In this document: positions 22,976 to 31,493 of the stretch, in pieces
Numbering within the stretch: the stretch's first letter is position 1
How the letters are laid out: every line of letters begins with the position of its first letter
DNA from: Streptosporangium canum
Lineage (GTDB): Bacteria; Actinomycetota; Actinomycetes; Streptosporangiales; Streptosporangiaceae
Length of the DNA: 64,000 bases
Assembly (NCBI RefSeq): GCF_900113865.1
Contig: NZ_FOQY01000036.1
Span: 21,128 to 85,127 of the forward strand
Reading direction: 5' to 3'
Notes under the pieces: model-generated
Databases searched by the model: none
What the model was told of the DNA's origin: nothing
Seen by the model: the letters and a program-made list of their open reading frames with translations, nothing else
Made by a program: the position numbers and the translations under genes

Positions 22976-23973
22976 GGATCACCTACGGCCCCTGGGGCGA
23001 GACGCTCGGCGAGCTGGCCGCCGCAGCCAAGGCCGCCGAGGACGCGGGCGCCGAGGCGGTGTGGGTGCCCGAGCTGCACCGCAGCGCGACGGTGAGCGCC
23101 GCCGCGCTCGCCGGGGCCACCACCCGCGCCCGGGTCGGCACGGCCGTCGCCCTGGCCTTCACCCGCAGCCCGATGACCCTCGCGCTGGAGGCGCTGGACC
23201 TGGACGAGCTGTCGGGCGGCCGGTTCGTCCTGGGCCTGGGCAGCGGCGTCCGCCGCCTCAACGAGGACTGGCACGGCGTGCGCTGGGACAGGCCGGTGGC
23301 CCGGCTGCGCGAGACCGTCGCCGCGATCAGGGAATTCGTCGCGCGCTGCGGCACGGGGGAGCCGATCGACGCGCCGGGCCTGCTGATCAGGGGCTACCGG
23401 CGGCCCTTCCCCGCCGCCCGCGACCGCATCCCCGTCTACCTGGCGGCCGTCGGGCCCGCGATGACCCGCCTGGCGGCCGGGATCGGCGACGGCTGGATCT
23501 CGCACGAGCTGTGCTCGCCGGACTACCTGCGCGACCGGCTGCTGCCCCGGATCGGCGAGGGCCTGGCCGGGCGCGCGCGCTCCGATCTCGACGTCGTGGT
23601 CTCCGCCTGCTGCTCCATCGACGAGGACCCGAGGGCCGCCCGCCGCAGAGCCGCCGGAGGGGTCGGCTTCTACGCCACCGTGCGCGCCTACGCCGGCCTC
23701 TTCGACTTCCACGGCCTGGCCGGGGAACAGGCCCGGGTGGTCGAGGCGTTCCGGAGCGGCTCGGGCGCCGGCGACCTGGCCGGGGCCGTACCCGACCACA
23801 TGGTCGGCGCCCTGACCCTGTCCGGCACGGCGCGGCAGGTCCGCGAGCGGCTCCGCGCCTACGAGGGGCTCGCCGACACGGTCAAACTCACCCCGCCCAC
23901 CCACGGGATCCCCGCCGAGGAGACCCGCCACGCCCAGGACCGCATCATCGAGCTCATCGGAGACCTGACGTGA
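22972..23973 (+). CDS. LLM-class (F420/FMN-dependent) oxidoreductase
   Basis: A 333-residue TIM-barrel protein of the luciferase-like family. Typical segments are AEDAGAEAVWVPELH near the N-terminus, TRARVGTAVALAFTRSPM, LDELSGGRFVLGLGSG and, in the C-terminal half, RIPVYLAAVGPAMTRLAAGIGDGW. In actinomycetes most such enzymes use coenzyme F420, less often FMN, to reduce or oxidise small organic molecules. The start ATG at 22972 overlaps the amidase stop (ATGA). It could reduce a double bond or oxidise an alcohol in the pathway; nothing fixes the substrate. Confidence 0.88.
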   Translation: MRITYGPWGETLGELAAAAKAAEDAGAEAVWVPELHRSATVSAAALAGATTRARVGTAVALAFTRSPMTLALEALDLDELSGGRFVLGLGSGVRRLNEDWHGVRWDRPVARLRETVAAIREFVARCGTGEPIDAPGLLIRGYRRPFPAARDRIPVYLAAVGPAMTRLAAGIGDGWISHELCSPDYLRDRLLPRIGEGLAGRARSDLDVVVSACCSIDEDPRAARRRAAGGVGFYATVRAYAGLFDFHGLAGEQARVVEAFRSGSGAGDLAGAVPDHMVGALTLSGTARQVRERLRAYEGLADTVKLTPPTHGIPAEETRHAQDRIIELIGDLT

Positions 23974-25184
23974 GGCCGCTGGAAGACATTCGGATCATCA
24001 GCCTCGAACAGTACGGCGCGGGCCCCTTCGGCTCGCTGCACCTGGCCGACCTCGGCGCCGAGGTCATCAAGATCGAGGAACCGCGTTCGGGCGGCGACGT
24101 CGGCCGCTACGTGCCGCCCTACGCCGACGGCGGGGACTCGCTCTTCTTCGAGGCCTTCAACCGCAACAAGCGGTCGCTGTCGCTGGACCTCGCCACCCCC
24201 GGCGGCCGCGAGGTGTTCGAGGACCTGGTGCGCGGCGCCGACGCGGTCTACTCCAACCTGCGCGGTGACGTGCCGCGGAGGATGGGCCTCACCTACGGGG
24301 CGCTCAAGCACCTCAACCCGCGCATCGTGTGCTGCTCGCTCACCGGCTTCGGCATGACCGGGCCGCGAGCGGCCGAACCCGGCTACGACTACATCCTGCA
24401 GGGCCTGGCCGGGTGGATGGACGTCACCGGCGAGCCCGAGGGGCCGCCGGCCAAGTCGGGCCTGTCGATGGTCGACTACTCCGGCGGGTTCGTCGCGGCG
24501 CTGGCCCTCATGGCGGGGCTGCACGCCGCCCGGCGCGACGGCGTGGGGACGGACTGCGACGTGTCGCTGTACGACACGGCCGTCTCGCTGCTCACCTATC
24601 CCGGGGTCTGGCACCTCAACGCGGGCTACACCCCGGCGCGCACCCGGCACTCGGCGCACCCCTCGCTGGTCCCCTTCCAGGTCTTCGAGACCGCCGACGG
24701 CTGGATCGTGGTCGGCTGCGCCAAGGAGAAGTTCTGGCGGCGGCTCGCCGAGGCCGTCGGCCGTCCCGAGTGGGCGGGGCCGGACTCCCCCTACGGCACG
24801 TTCGCCCGGCGCGCCGAACGCGCCGGGGAGCTGCTTCCCCTGCTGGAGGAGATCTTCCGATCCCGTACGGCCGCGCGCTGGCTGGCCCTCCTCACCCCCG
24901 CCGGAGTGCCCTGCGGGCCGGTCAACACGGTCGAGCAGGCGCTCGCGGAGCCGCACACGGCCGCGCGCGACCTCGTCGTGGAGACCGAACACCCCCGTTA
25001 CGGCACGCTCCGCAACCTGGCGTCCCCGGTGCGGGTCGGCGGGGAACGCCCCTCCTACCGCCGGGCTCCGCGCCGTGACGAGGACGCCGGCTACGTGCTG
25101 CGCGAGGTGCTCTCCTACGATGCCCCCCGGATCGCCGCCCTGCGGCGGGGCGGCGCCTTCGGGCCGCAGGAGCCGGCGCGATGA
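23970..25184 (+). CDS. Family III CoA-transferase (CaiB/BaiF type), copy 2
   Basis: A 404-residue family III CoA-transferase with the usual opening (PLEDIRIISLEQYGAGPFG), ADLGAEVIKIEEP and the catalytic Asp in KSGLSMVDYSGG. It is distantly related to the copy at 21040, so the two could activate different acids or form a heteromer. The GTG start overlaps the LLM gene stop (GTGA), and its own stop overlaps the MmgE/PrpD start (ATGA). Confidence 0.92.
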   Translation: MRPLEDIRIISLEQYGAGPFGSLHLADLGAEVIKIEEPRSGGDVGRYVPPYADGGDSLFFEAFNRNKRSLSLDLATPGGREVFEDLVRGADAVYSNLRGDVPRRMGLTYGALKHLNPRIVCCSLTGFGMTGPRAAEPGYDYILQGLAGWMDVTGEPEGPPAKSGLSMVDYSGGFVAALALMAGLHAARRDGVGTDCDVSLYDTAVSLLTYPGVWHLNAGYTPARTRHSAHPSLVPFQVFETADGWIVVGCAKEKFWRRLAEAVGRPEWAGPDSPYGTFARRAERAGELLPLLEEIFRSRTAARWLALLTPAGVPCGPVNTVEQALAEPHTAARDLVVETEHPRYGTLRNLASPVRVGGERPSYRRAPRRDEDAGYVLREVLSYDAPRIAALRRGGAFGPQEPAR

Positions 25185-26539
25185 CCGTCGCGGCCGAGCT
25201 GGCCCGCTGGGCGCTGGACCTGCGGGGGGTCCCCGGCGACGCGGCCCCGGCGGTGCGGCGGCACCTGCTCGACGGGCTGGGCGCCGCGGTGGCCGCGGCC
25301 CGGTCCGGAGCCGCGCGGCCGGCCGTCGACGTCGCGTCGGCGCTCGGCGGGCCGCCCGAGGCCACGATCATCGGCGTCGCCGGGAGGGTGGGCGCGCCGG
25401 CCGCCGCGCTGGCGAACGGCACGCTCGTCCACGCGCTCGACTTCGACGACACCCACGCCGGGGGCCTGGTGCACGCGACCGCGCCCGTGCTGCCCGCCGT
25501 ACTGGCCGTGGGAGAGGAGGTCGGCGCGAGCGGCGCCGAGGTCGCGGTCGCGCTGGCCGCCGGGCTGGAGACGATCTGCAGGCTCGGCGCCGCCGTACCG
25601 CACGGCTTCCACGCGCGCGGCCTGCACGCCACCTCCGTCTGCGGGGTGTTCGCCGCGGCGCTGGCGGCCGCGCGGCTCTACCGGCTCCCGCCCGAGCAGG
25701 CGGTGAACGCCCTGGGCATCGCGGGCAGCCAGGCGGGCGGGCTGCTGGAGTCCGTCGGCACGGGCGCGTCCACCAAGCAGCTGCACCCCGGTCTGGCCGC
25801 CCAGGGCGGGGTGCTGGCGGCGCGGCTGGCCGCCGCGGGAGCGACCGGGCCGGCGAGCGTGTTCGAGGGGCGCTACGGGCTGTACGGCGCGCTGGCCGGC
25901 CGGCCGGTCGGGGGCGCGGCCGTCCTGGCCGGGCTGGGGGAACGGTGGGAGCTGACCCGGATCACGATCAAGCCCTACCCGGTGTGCCAGCTCAGCCACG
26001 CCGCCCTGGACGCGGCCGTCAGGCTGCGCCCGAAGCTCGGCGGGCGCGACGTCGACGAGATCGTCGTCGAGATCCATCCGGACGCGGCGCAGTTCGTGTG
26101 CGGGCCGGGCAGGGAACGGCCCGCCTCGGCGTACGCCGCCAAGTTCTCCCTGCCCTGGTGCCTGGCGGCGCTGCTCGTCGACGGCGCGCTGACCGTGGCG
26201 ACCTTCGACGACCTGGACCGGCCCGAGGTGGTGGCGCTGGCCGCCAGGGTGCGCCACGAACCGGTCGATTTCGGCGGAGTCGCCGCCTGCCAGCCGGGCC
26301 GGGTGAGCGCCCTGCTCGCCGACGGCTCCCGGGTGGCGGCGGCGGTCGAGCACAGCGGCGGCGGGCCGGACGATCCGGCCCTGGACGAGCTGGTGCGCGC
26401 CAAGGCCGCCGCCAACCTGGGGGACGAGACGATCGCCGCGACGGTCGACGAGCTGGAGCGCCTGCCCGACCTGACATCCCTGATGGCCGCGTTGAGAGGA
26501 CCCTATGACCGTTCACCTGCCCGCCGTACCCGGATATGA
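25181..26539 (+). CDS. MmgE/PrpD family protein, copy 1
   Basis: A 452-residue member of the 2-methylcitrate dehydratase/cis-aconitate decarboxylase (MmgE/PrpD) family. It carries the diagnostic NGTLVHALDFDDTHAGGLVH block near residue 80, GLHATSVCGVF and the KPYPVCQLSH region in the C-terminal domain. Known members dehydrate or decarboxylate substituted tricarboxylic or dicarboxylic acids. It fits a role on a branched dicarboxylic acid after ring cleavage. It is coupled at both ends: ATGA with the CoA-transferase gene, and a 35-base overlap with the RidA-like gene. A second copy is at 30087-31493. Confidence 0.9.
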   Translation: MTVAAELARWALDLRGVPGDAAPAVRRHLLDGLGAAVAAARSGAARPAVDVASALGGPPEATIIGVAGRVGAPAAALANGTLVHALDFDDTHAGGLVHATAPVLPAVLAVGEEVGASGAEVAVALAAGLETICRLGAAVPHGFHARGLHATSVCGVFAAALAAARLYRLPPEQAVNALGIAGSQAGGLLESVGTGASTKQLHPGLAAQGGVLAARLAAAGATGPASVFEGRYGLYGALAGRPVGGAAVLAGLGERWELTRITIKPYPVCQLSHAALDAAVRLRPKLGGRDVDEIVVEIHPDAAQFVCGPGRERPASAYAAKFSLPWCLAALLVDGALTVATFDDLDRPEVVALAARVRHEPVDFGGVAACQPGRVSALLADGSRVAAAVEHSGGGPDDPALDELVRAKAAANLGDETIAATVDELERLPDLTSLMAALRGPYDRSPARRTRI

Positions 26540-27542
26540 GGGTGCGGCGGCCCTGCTGGACACGGCGGGGCTCGCCGTGGGCGACCTCGTCCATGTCGTC
26601 GAATACGTCACCGCCGGGGCACTGGACGACTACGCGAGCGTGAGCGCGGCCCGGGAGGGGTTCCTCGGCGGGCACGCCGTGCCGGTGGCGACCGTCGCGG
26701 TCGCGGGGCTCCTCGGGCCCGGCCCCTACGCGGTGGAGCTGACCGCCTTCCCCGGCGGCGGCGACCTGGTCGTCGCGCACCCCGACGCCGGTTTCCACCG
26801 GGGAAGCCTGCGCGTCGCCGGCGAGGTGGTCTACCTGCCGGGGATCCAGCCGTGCGACGCCGAGGGCCTGGTCCACGCGGGCGACTTCCGGGCCCAGTAC
26901 CGATACTGCCTGGACCGGGCCGCGGAGCTGCTCAAGGCCGCCGGGCTGGGACCCGGCGCGCTGGTGCGGACCGTCGACTACACCGCGACCGCGACCCGGG
27001 CCCAATACCCCCGCTGCGGCCGCCCCCGCAGGGAGCTGCTCGGCGGCACCGGCGCCGACGGCCTGCCCGTCTTCCCCGGCGCGGCGGGAATCCTGGTGGA
27101 CCGGCCCGTGCTGGCGGGCGCGATGGCCTCCCTGGACGCGCTCGGCTCGACCGCGCCGCCGCGTACGGTCAACCCGGGGTGGAGCCGGTACGAGACGCTG
27201 ACCTACCGGCCCGGTGTCGCGGCCGGGGACACGCTGTTCATGTCGGGCTTCGGGGCACTGGACCCGGCCACCCAGAAGGCGGTCTTCGACGGCGACCTGG
27301 CCGCCCAAGCCGAGTTCGTCTACGCGGGGATCACGGCGGTCCTCGCCGAGGCCGGGCTCCGCGGCGCGGACGTCGTGCGGCTGGTCGAGTACGTGACCCC
27401 CGCGGGCGTCGCCGCCCACCCGGACCTGGCCGCCCTCCGGACGCGCCACTTCGGCCGGGCGCCGGTCAGCGCGGTGGTCTGCTCGGCGCTGCTGCGCCCG
27501 GAGTTCCTGATCGAGGTCGTCCCGATGGCGGTGCGCCCGTGA
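26505..27542 (+). CDS. RidA/YjgF-family protein with three repeated segments
   Basis: This 345-residue protein appears to contain three RidA-like segments. The first (1-80) is only the C-terminal half of a domain (VGDLVHVVEYVTAG...AVELTAF). The second (about 98-205) begins GEVVYLPGIQ and ends with VLAGAMASL. The third (about 219-345) has GDTLFMSGFGALDPAT and ends PEFLIEVVPMAV. Normal RidA proteins are single ~130-residue subunits that form trimers and hydrolyse reactive enamines or imines; three linked copies could mimic the trimer. RidA relatives are common in pathways that release ammonia from rings. It overlaps the MmgE/PrpD gene by 35 bases and couples to the MaoC gene. Confidence 0.85.
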   Translation: MTVHLPAVPGYEGAAALLDTAGLAVGDLVHVVEYVTAGALDDYASVSAAREGFLGGHAVPVATVAVAGLLGPGPYAVELTAFPGGGDLVVAHPDAGFHRGSLRVAGEVVYLPGIQPCDAEGLVHAGDFRAQYRYCLDRAAELLKAAGLGPGALVRTVDYTATATRAQYPRCGRPRRELLGGTGADGLPVFPGAAGILVDRPVLAGAMASLDALGSTAPPRTVNPGWSRYETLTYRPGVAAGDTLFMSGFGALDPATQKAVFDGDLAAQAEFVYAGITAVLAEAGLRGADVVRLVEYVTPAGVAAHPDLAALRTRHFGRAPVSAVVCSALLRPEFLIEVVPMAVRP

Positions 27543-28015
27543 ACCTGCCCGTCGAGGAGATCAGGGAACTGGTCGGCAGGGAGGTCGCCTACACGGCGCC
27601 CGAGCCGCTGGGGCGGGCGGCGCTGCGCTACTTCGCGCTGGCGGTCGGCGACGACAACCCGCTCTACACCGACGCCGGCCACGCCAGGGCGCACGGCTAC
27701 CGGGACGTCGTCGCCCCGCCCACGCTGATCTGCGAGACCAACCAGTACGCCGGGCTGCCCATGGACGCCGACGGCTACGCGGGGCACTCCTGGCACCTCG
27801 ACGTGCCGGGCGCCCGGCTGGTGCGCGGAGGCAACGACTACACCTTCCACCAGCCGGTCCACCCCGACGATGTGATCACCGCGACCTGGCGGATCGAGAG
27901 CGCCGAGGAGAAGGCGGGGAAGCTGTTCGTGATCTCCCGGGCCACCTACACCAACCAGCGGGGCGAACTGCTGGCGGTCAACGAGGAGACGCTGATCTAC
28001 GTGGAGATCCCGTGA
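27539..28015 (+). CDS. MaoC-like hydratase subunit (N-terminal FAS1-dehydratase type)
   Basis: A 158-residue hot-dog-fold protein of the MaoC N-terminal-like group: it has YFALAVGDDNPLYTD in the first half and FHQPVHPDDVIT in the second, but lacks the full D-x5-H hydratase site. Together with the next gene it should form a heteromeric 2-enoyl-CoA hydratase, as in actinobacterial steroid side-chain degradation. The GTG overlaps the RidA gene stop (GTGA). Confidence 0.86.
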   Translation: MNLPVEEIRELVGREVAYTAPEPLGRAALRYFALAVGDDNPLYTDAGHARAHGYRDVVAPPTLICETNQYAGLPMDADGYAGHSWHLDVPGARLVRGGNDYTFHQPVHPDDVITATWRIESAEEKAGKLFVISRATYTNQRGELLAVNEETLIYVEIP

Positions 28016-28392
28016 AGGCCGGAGACGAGGTCCCGGCGCTGGAGCGCACGATCGGGGCGGCCGACATGATCGCCTACGCGGGGGCCACCTGGGACTGGCA
28101 CCGGCTGCACCACGACGCCGCCTATCTCCGGGCCAGAGGGCTCGACCGCCCCGTGGTGGACGGGCAGCTGTTCGGCGCGCTCCTCGCCGAGCAGGTGCAG
28201 GACTGGCTCGGGCCGGACGCCCGGCTGCGGCGGCTGCGGTTCCGCCTGCTGTCCATGGTGTTCGCCGGGGAGAGCGTCCGGGTGACCGGCGTCGTCACCG
28301 GCGTCGAGGGGCCGCTGGTCACGGTCGAGCAGAAGGTGCTCGTCGCGGACCGGGTGGCGGCCGGCGGGACGGCCCAGGCGGTGCTGCCGTGA
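28012..28392 (+). CDS. MaoC-like enoyl-CoA hydratase catalytic subunit
   Basis: A 126-residue MaoC-fold protein with the hydratase motif ATWDWHRLHHDAAYL, in which Asp and His sit where catalytic residues lie in R-specific enoyl-CoA hydratases, followed by RPVVDGQLFG. It should add water to a 2-enoyl-CoA with its partner encoded just upstream. Both ends overlap neighbours by 4 bases (GTGA), indicating coordinated synthesis with the partner and with the thiolase-like protein. Confidence 0.87.
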   Translation: MKAGDEVPALERTIGAADMIAYAGATWDWHRLHHDAAYLRARGLDRPVVDGQLFGALLAEQVQDWLGPDARLRRLRFRLLSMVFAGESVRVTGVVTGVEGPLVTVEQKVLVADRVAAGGTAQAVLP

Positions 28393-29534
28393 CCGGCGTG
28401 GCGATCGCCGGAGCCGCCGAGTCCGATCTCGGGATCACCGGCGAGTCCGTCCTGACCCTGCAGGCGCAGGCCGTCACCAGGGCGCTGGCCGACGCCGGAC
28501 TCGTCCTGTCCGACGTGGACGGGCTCGCCACCTGCGGCGTGTCCCGTTTCTCCGCCACCCAGGTCGCCGACTACCTGGGGCTGCGGCCCGTCTGGACCGA
28601 GTCCACGTTCGCGGGGGGCTGCGCCTTCGAGATGTACGTCGCGCGCGCCGCCCAGGCCATCGAGGCCGGGCAGTGCCGTACCGTGGTGATCTCCTACGCC
28701 TCGAACCAGCGCTCGGCCAGGTCGCGGTCGCTGGCCGGGGTCGTCGAGGAGCACACGCCCGAGGCGCTGTTCGAGGCGCCCTACGGCCCGCTCTACCCCT
28801 TCTCCTACTACGCGATGGCCGCGCAGCGGTACATGCACGTCTTCGGCGTGAAACGCGAGGCGCTGGCCGAGGTGGCGGTCGCCGCGCGGGACTGGGCGCT
28901 GCTCAACCCCAAGGCCTACCGGTACGGAAGCGCGCCGCTGACCGTCCGGGACGTGCTGTCGGCCCCCATGGTCTCCTCCCCTCTCACCACGGCCGACGCC
29001 TGCCTGGTCACCGACGGGGGCGGCGCCGTCGTGCTGACCTCGCTGGAGCGCGCCCGCGACCTGCGGCGCGCGCCGGTGCGCGTGCTCGGGTACGGCGAGT
29101 GCGTCACCAACACCTCCATGGCCGCCGCCGACGACCTCACCGTCACCGGCGCCGTCCACTCCGGAGCGGCGGCCTTCGCCCGCGCGGGGCTCGTCCCCGG
29201 CGACGTGGACGTCGCCCAGATCTACGACTCCTTCACGATCACGGTGCTGCTCACCCTGGAGGGGCTCGGCTTCTGCGGCGCGGGCGAGGCGGGCGACTTC
29301 GTCGCCGGCGGCCGGACCGGACCGGGCGGCGCGTTCCCGGTCAACACCAGCGGCGGCGGGCTCTCCTACAACCACCCGGGGCAGTACGGCCTGCTGCTCC
29401 TGGTCGAGGCGGTCAGGCAGCTGCGCGGGGAGTGCGGCGACCGGCAGGTCCCCGGCGCCGAGGTCGCGCTGGCGCACGGCACCGGCGGCATCCTGTCCGC
29501 GCACGCCACCGTCCTGCTGGGGGTGGACCGGTGA
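28389..29534 (+). CDS. Thiolase-fold protein of the lipid-transfer/SCP2 type, possibly a retro-aldolase
   Basis: A 381-residue thiolase-superfamily protein. The usual nucleophilic Cys region reads FAGGCAFEMYVARAAQAIEAG; on my alignment the exact Cys position is Gly with Cys beside it, so classic thiolysis is doubtful. The segments IYDSFTITVLLTLEGLGFC and NTSGGGLSYNHPG carry Tyr residues in the regions reported as catalytic in the steroid aldolase Ltp2. With the adjacent DUF35 protein it matches the thiolase-fold/DUF35 pairs that cleave beta-hydroxyacyl-CoAs by retro-aldol reaction. A hydratase pair immediately upstream would make the needed hydroxyacyl-CoA. GTG start overlaps the MaoC stop. 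Confidence 0.85.
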   Translation: MTGVAIAGAAESDLGITGESVLTLQAQAVTRALADAGLVLSDVDGLATCGVSRFSATQVADYLGLRPVWTESTFAGGCAFEMYVARAAQAIEAGQCRTVVISYASNQRSARSRSLAGVVEEHTPEALFEAPYGPLYPFSYYAMAAQRYMHVFGVKREALAEVAVAARDWALLNPKAYRYGSAPLTVRDVLSAPMVSSPLTTADACLVTDGGGAVVLTSLERARDLRRAPVRVLGYGECVTNTSMAAADDLTVTGAVHSGAAAFARAGLVPGDVDVAQIYDSFTITVLLTLEGLGFCGAGEAGDFVAGGRTGPGGAFPVNTSGGGLSYNHPGQYGLLLLVEAVRQLRGECGDRQVPGAEVALAHGTGGILSAHATVLLGVDR

Positions 29535-29602
29535 CCGAGGATTTCCGGGAGGCGACCAGTGGACCGGTGACCGAGGAGTTCTGGGAGGCGACCAGGCGAC
29601 GG
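29531..29602 (+). repeat. 36-bp tandem duplication of the thiolase/DUF35 junction
   Basis: The 36-base unit GTGACCGAGG... is present twice (29531-29566 and 29567-29602) and each copy is preceded by GTGGACCG. The stop/start junction itself was therefore copied, giving two equivalent start codons in frame. Confidence 0.8.
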
Positions 29603-29950
29603 CTGCTGGTCGTCCAGCGCTGCCTCGCCTGCGGCCGGCGCCAGCACTACCCGCGATGGCTCTGCACGGCCTGCGGCGGCACCGAGCTGGAGTACGCCCC
29701 CGTGTCGGGGCTCGGCGTGGTGGACTCCTTCACCGTCGTCCACCGCGCTCCCGCGCCCGGCTTCGAGCCGCCCTACACCGTCGCCCGGGTCCGGCTCGCC
29801 GAGGGGCCCATCCTGCTCACCCACCTGGTCGGCGACACCGACTGGACCTGCGACCTGCCGGTACGCGTGGCCTGGCAGCCCCTGCCCGACGGCCGGCACC
29901 TGCCCGTGTTCCGGCCGGCGCGGGACTGGCCGAGGGCTCCGGGAAGGTGA
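29531..29950 (+). CDS. DUF35 OB-fold/zinc-ribbon partner of the thiolase-fold protein
   Basis: A 139-residue DUF35 protein. Four Cys in QRCLACGRRQHYPRWLCTAC form a rubredoxin-like zinc ribbon near residues 31-48, followed by an OB-fold (GLGVVDSFTVVHRAPAPGF). DUF35 proteins are usually obligate partners of thiolase-fold aldolases or ketosynthases. A 36-base duplication covers its start, so GTG 29531 and GTG 29567 are both plausible starts; the shorter form would lack the duplicated 12 residues. The upstream stop overlaps the first GTG. Confidence 0.88.
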   Translation: MTEDFREATSGPVTEEFWEATRRRLLVVQRCLACGRRQHYPRWLCTACGGTELEYAPVSGLGVVDSFTVVHRAPAPGFEPPYTVARVRLAEGPILLTHLVGDTDWTCDLPVRVAWQPLPDGRHLPVFRPARDWPRAPGR

Positions 29951-30086
29951 CGCGGGTCCCGGGGTGACGACGCGGACTCCGGGCCGACGACGCAGGTCCC
30001 GAAGGCCCCGGGGGCGGTGAGGGGCGGCGGGGCGGGCTCCGGGGCGGCGAAGGGGGTCCCTCGGGTGATCGGGCGCGCGGCCCGGC

Positions 30087-31493
30087 TCATCCGAGGCGGG
30101 CCAGCCCGGCGCACGAGGGTGACGTGGCCAGGGCGGCGATGCGGCTGTCGAGGGCGGCCACCTCCCACGCCGGCAGGGCGCGGGCGGCGTTGAGCCGGAA
30201 CTTCAGCGCCAGCTCGCCGGGCGACAGCGGGTTGTCCGGACCGCCTCTGGAGGAGTCCACCCGGTGGGTGAGCGTGGCCCCGCCCCTGACGCGCACCCGC
30301 AGGACGGCGCCGAAGCTCATGGGGAACAGCTCGGAGGCGCGCTCGTCGGCGACGCACCTGACCCGCGCGGCCAGGGCCAGCCGTCGCGGGTGGAGCTCGG
30401 CGAAGTCGTCGAGGTAGACCCCGAGGCCGCCGCCGCCCAGGAGGGCCGTCGCGACCGTGTAGGGGCCGGAGAACTTCGCGTGGTACGGCGAACGCGGGCG
30501 GATCTTCTCCTCGTGCGGTTCGGCGATGGTGCGCAGCGCGGGGGCGGGCGCCCCCAGCTCGATCTCCTCGATGTCGTCCGGGTCGAGTCCCCGCGCGCGC
30601 AGGGCCAGCGCGCAGTCGATGGCCGGGTGGGTGAAGTGGTTGGCCGGATAGGGCTTGTAGGCCGTCCGGACGACCTCCCAGCGCTCGCCGAGCCCGGCCA
30701 GCAGGGCGTCCGCGTCGTGGCGGCCGTCGAGGTAGGCGGCGAAGAACCCGAAACGGCCCTCCAGCACGGTGGGCGGGCCGGTCAGCCCCTCACGGGCGAG
30801 CGTCGCCGCCGTCACGCCCGCGTGCGCCGCCCACCCGCAGTGGACCCGTTTCACCGTCCCGCCGGTCCGGTTGGCCTCCAGCAGCCCGGCGCCCATGCTG
30901 GCGGCGACGCCGATCGCCGAGGCGATCCCTTCCGCGTCGAGCCCGTAGAGCAGCCCGGCGGCCACGGCGGCGCCGATCGTGCCGCAGATGGAGGTGGCGT
31001 GCAGGCCCTTTTCGAAGAACAGGGAGTTGCGCAGCTCCGGCAGGTAGGAGGCCATGCCGAGCCGTACGCAGACCTCGTCGCCCGCCGCCACGGCGGCGAG
31101 CAGGGCCGCGCCGCCCGCGCCCGCGTCCTCGGCGGCGGCCAGCGCGGCGGGCACGACCGAGGCGCTGGGATGCAGGACGGACGGCAGGTGGGTGTCGTCG
31201 AAGTCGAGGGCGTGGGCGAGCGTCCCGTTCACCAGCGCGGCCGAGGGGGCGGGCAGGCCGTACGGCAGGCCGATCGCCGCCGCGCCCGCTGTGCCGCCCC
31301 AGCCGGCGACCACGCGGCGCACCGCCGCCACCGGGCCGCCCGGCCCGCCCCCGGTCTCCTCCGCGTGCGCGGCCAGGCAGTTGCCCAGCACGTCACGTAC
31401 CCGGCCGACGGCGTCGCGGACCACCTCGGCGGGCAGGCCGCCGTCCCGGCAGCCGGCGGCGAACCGGGCCAGACGGTCCGCGAGCGTCGTCAC
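30087..31493 (-). CDS. MmgE/PrpD family protein, copy 2
   Basis: A 468-residue MmgE/PrpD protein with NGTLAHALDFDDTHLPSVLH, KGLHATSICGTIGAA and YKPYPANHFTHPAID, matching family signature blocks and the sister protein at 25181. It should act on a branched di- or tricarboxylic acid as dehydratase, decarboxylase or isomerase. The GTG at 31493 is chosen because it overlaps the stop of the upstream cyclase gene (GTGA on the minus strand); the frame remains open upstream without family similarity. It is convergent with the 21040-29950 operon. The 136-base gap to that operon contains short imperfect GACGACGCGG repeats. Confidence 0.9.
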   Translation of the reverse strand: MTTLADRLARFAAGCRDGGLPAEVVRDAVGRVRDVLGNCLAAHAEETGGGPGGPVAAVRRVVAGWGGTAGAAAIGLPYGLPAPSAALVNGTLAHALDFDDTHLPSVLHPSASVVPAALAAAEDAGAGGAALLAAVAAGDEVCVRLGMASYLPELRNSLFFEKGLHATSICGTIGAAVAAGLLYGLDAEGIASAIGVAASMGAGLLEANRTGGTVKRVHCGWAAHAGVTAATLAREGLTGPPTVLEGRFGFFAAYLDGRHDADALLAGLGERWEVVRTAYKPYPANHFTHPAIDCALALRARGLDPDDIEEIELGAPAPALRTIAEPHEEKIRPRSPYHAKFSGPYTVATALLGGGGLGVYLDDFAELHPRRLALAARVRCVADERASELFPMSFGAVLRVRVRGGATLTHRVDSSRGGPDNPLSPGELALKFRLNAARALPAWEVAALDSRIAALATSPSCAGLARLG

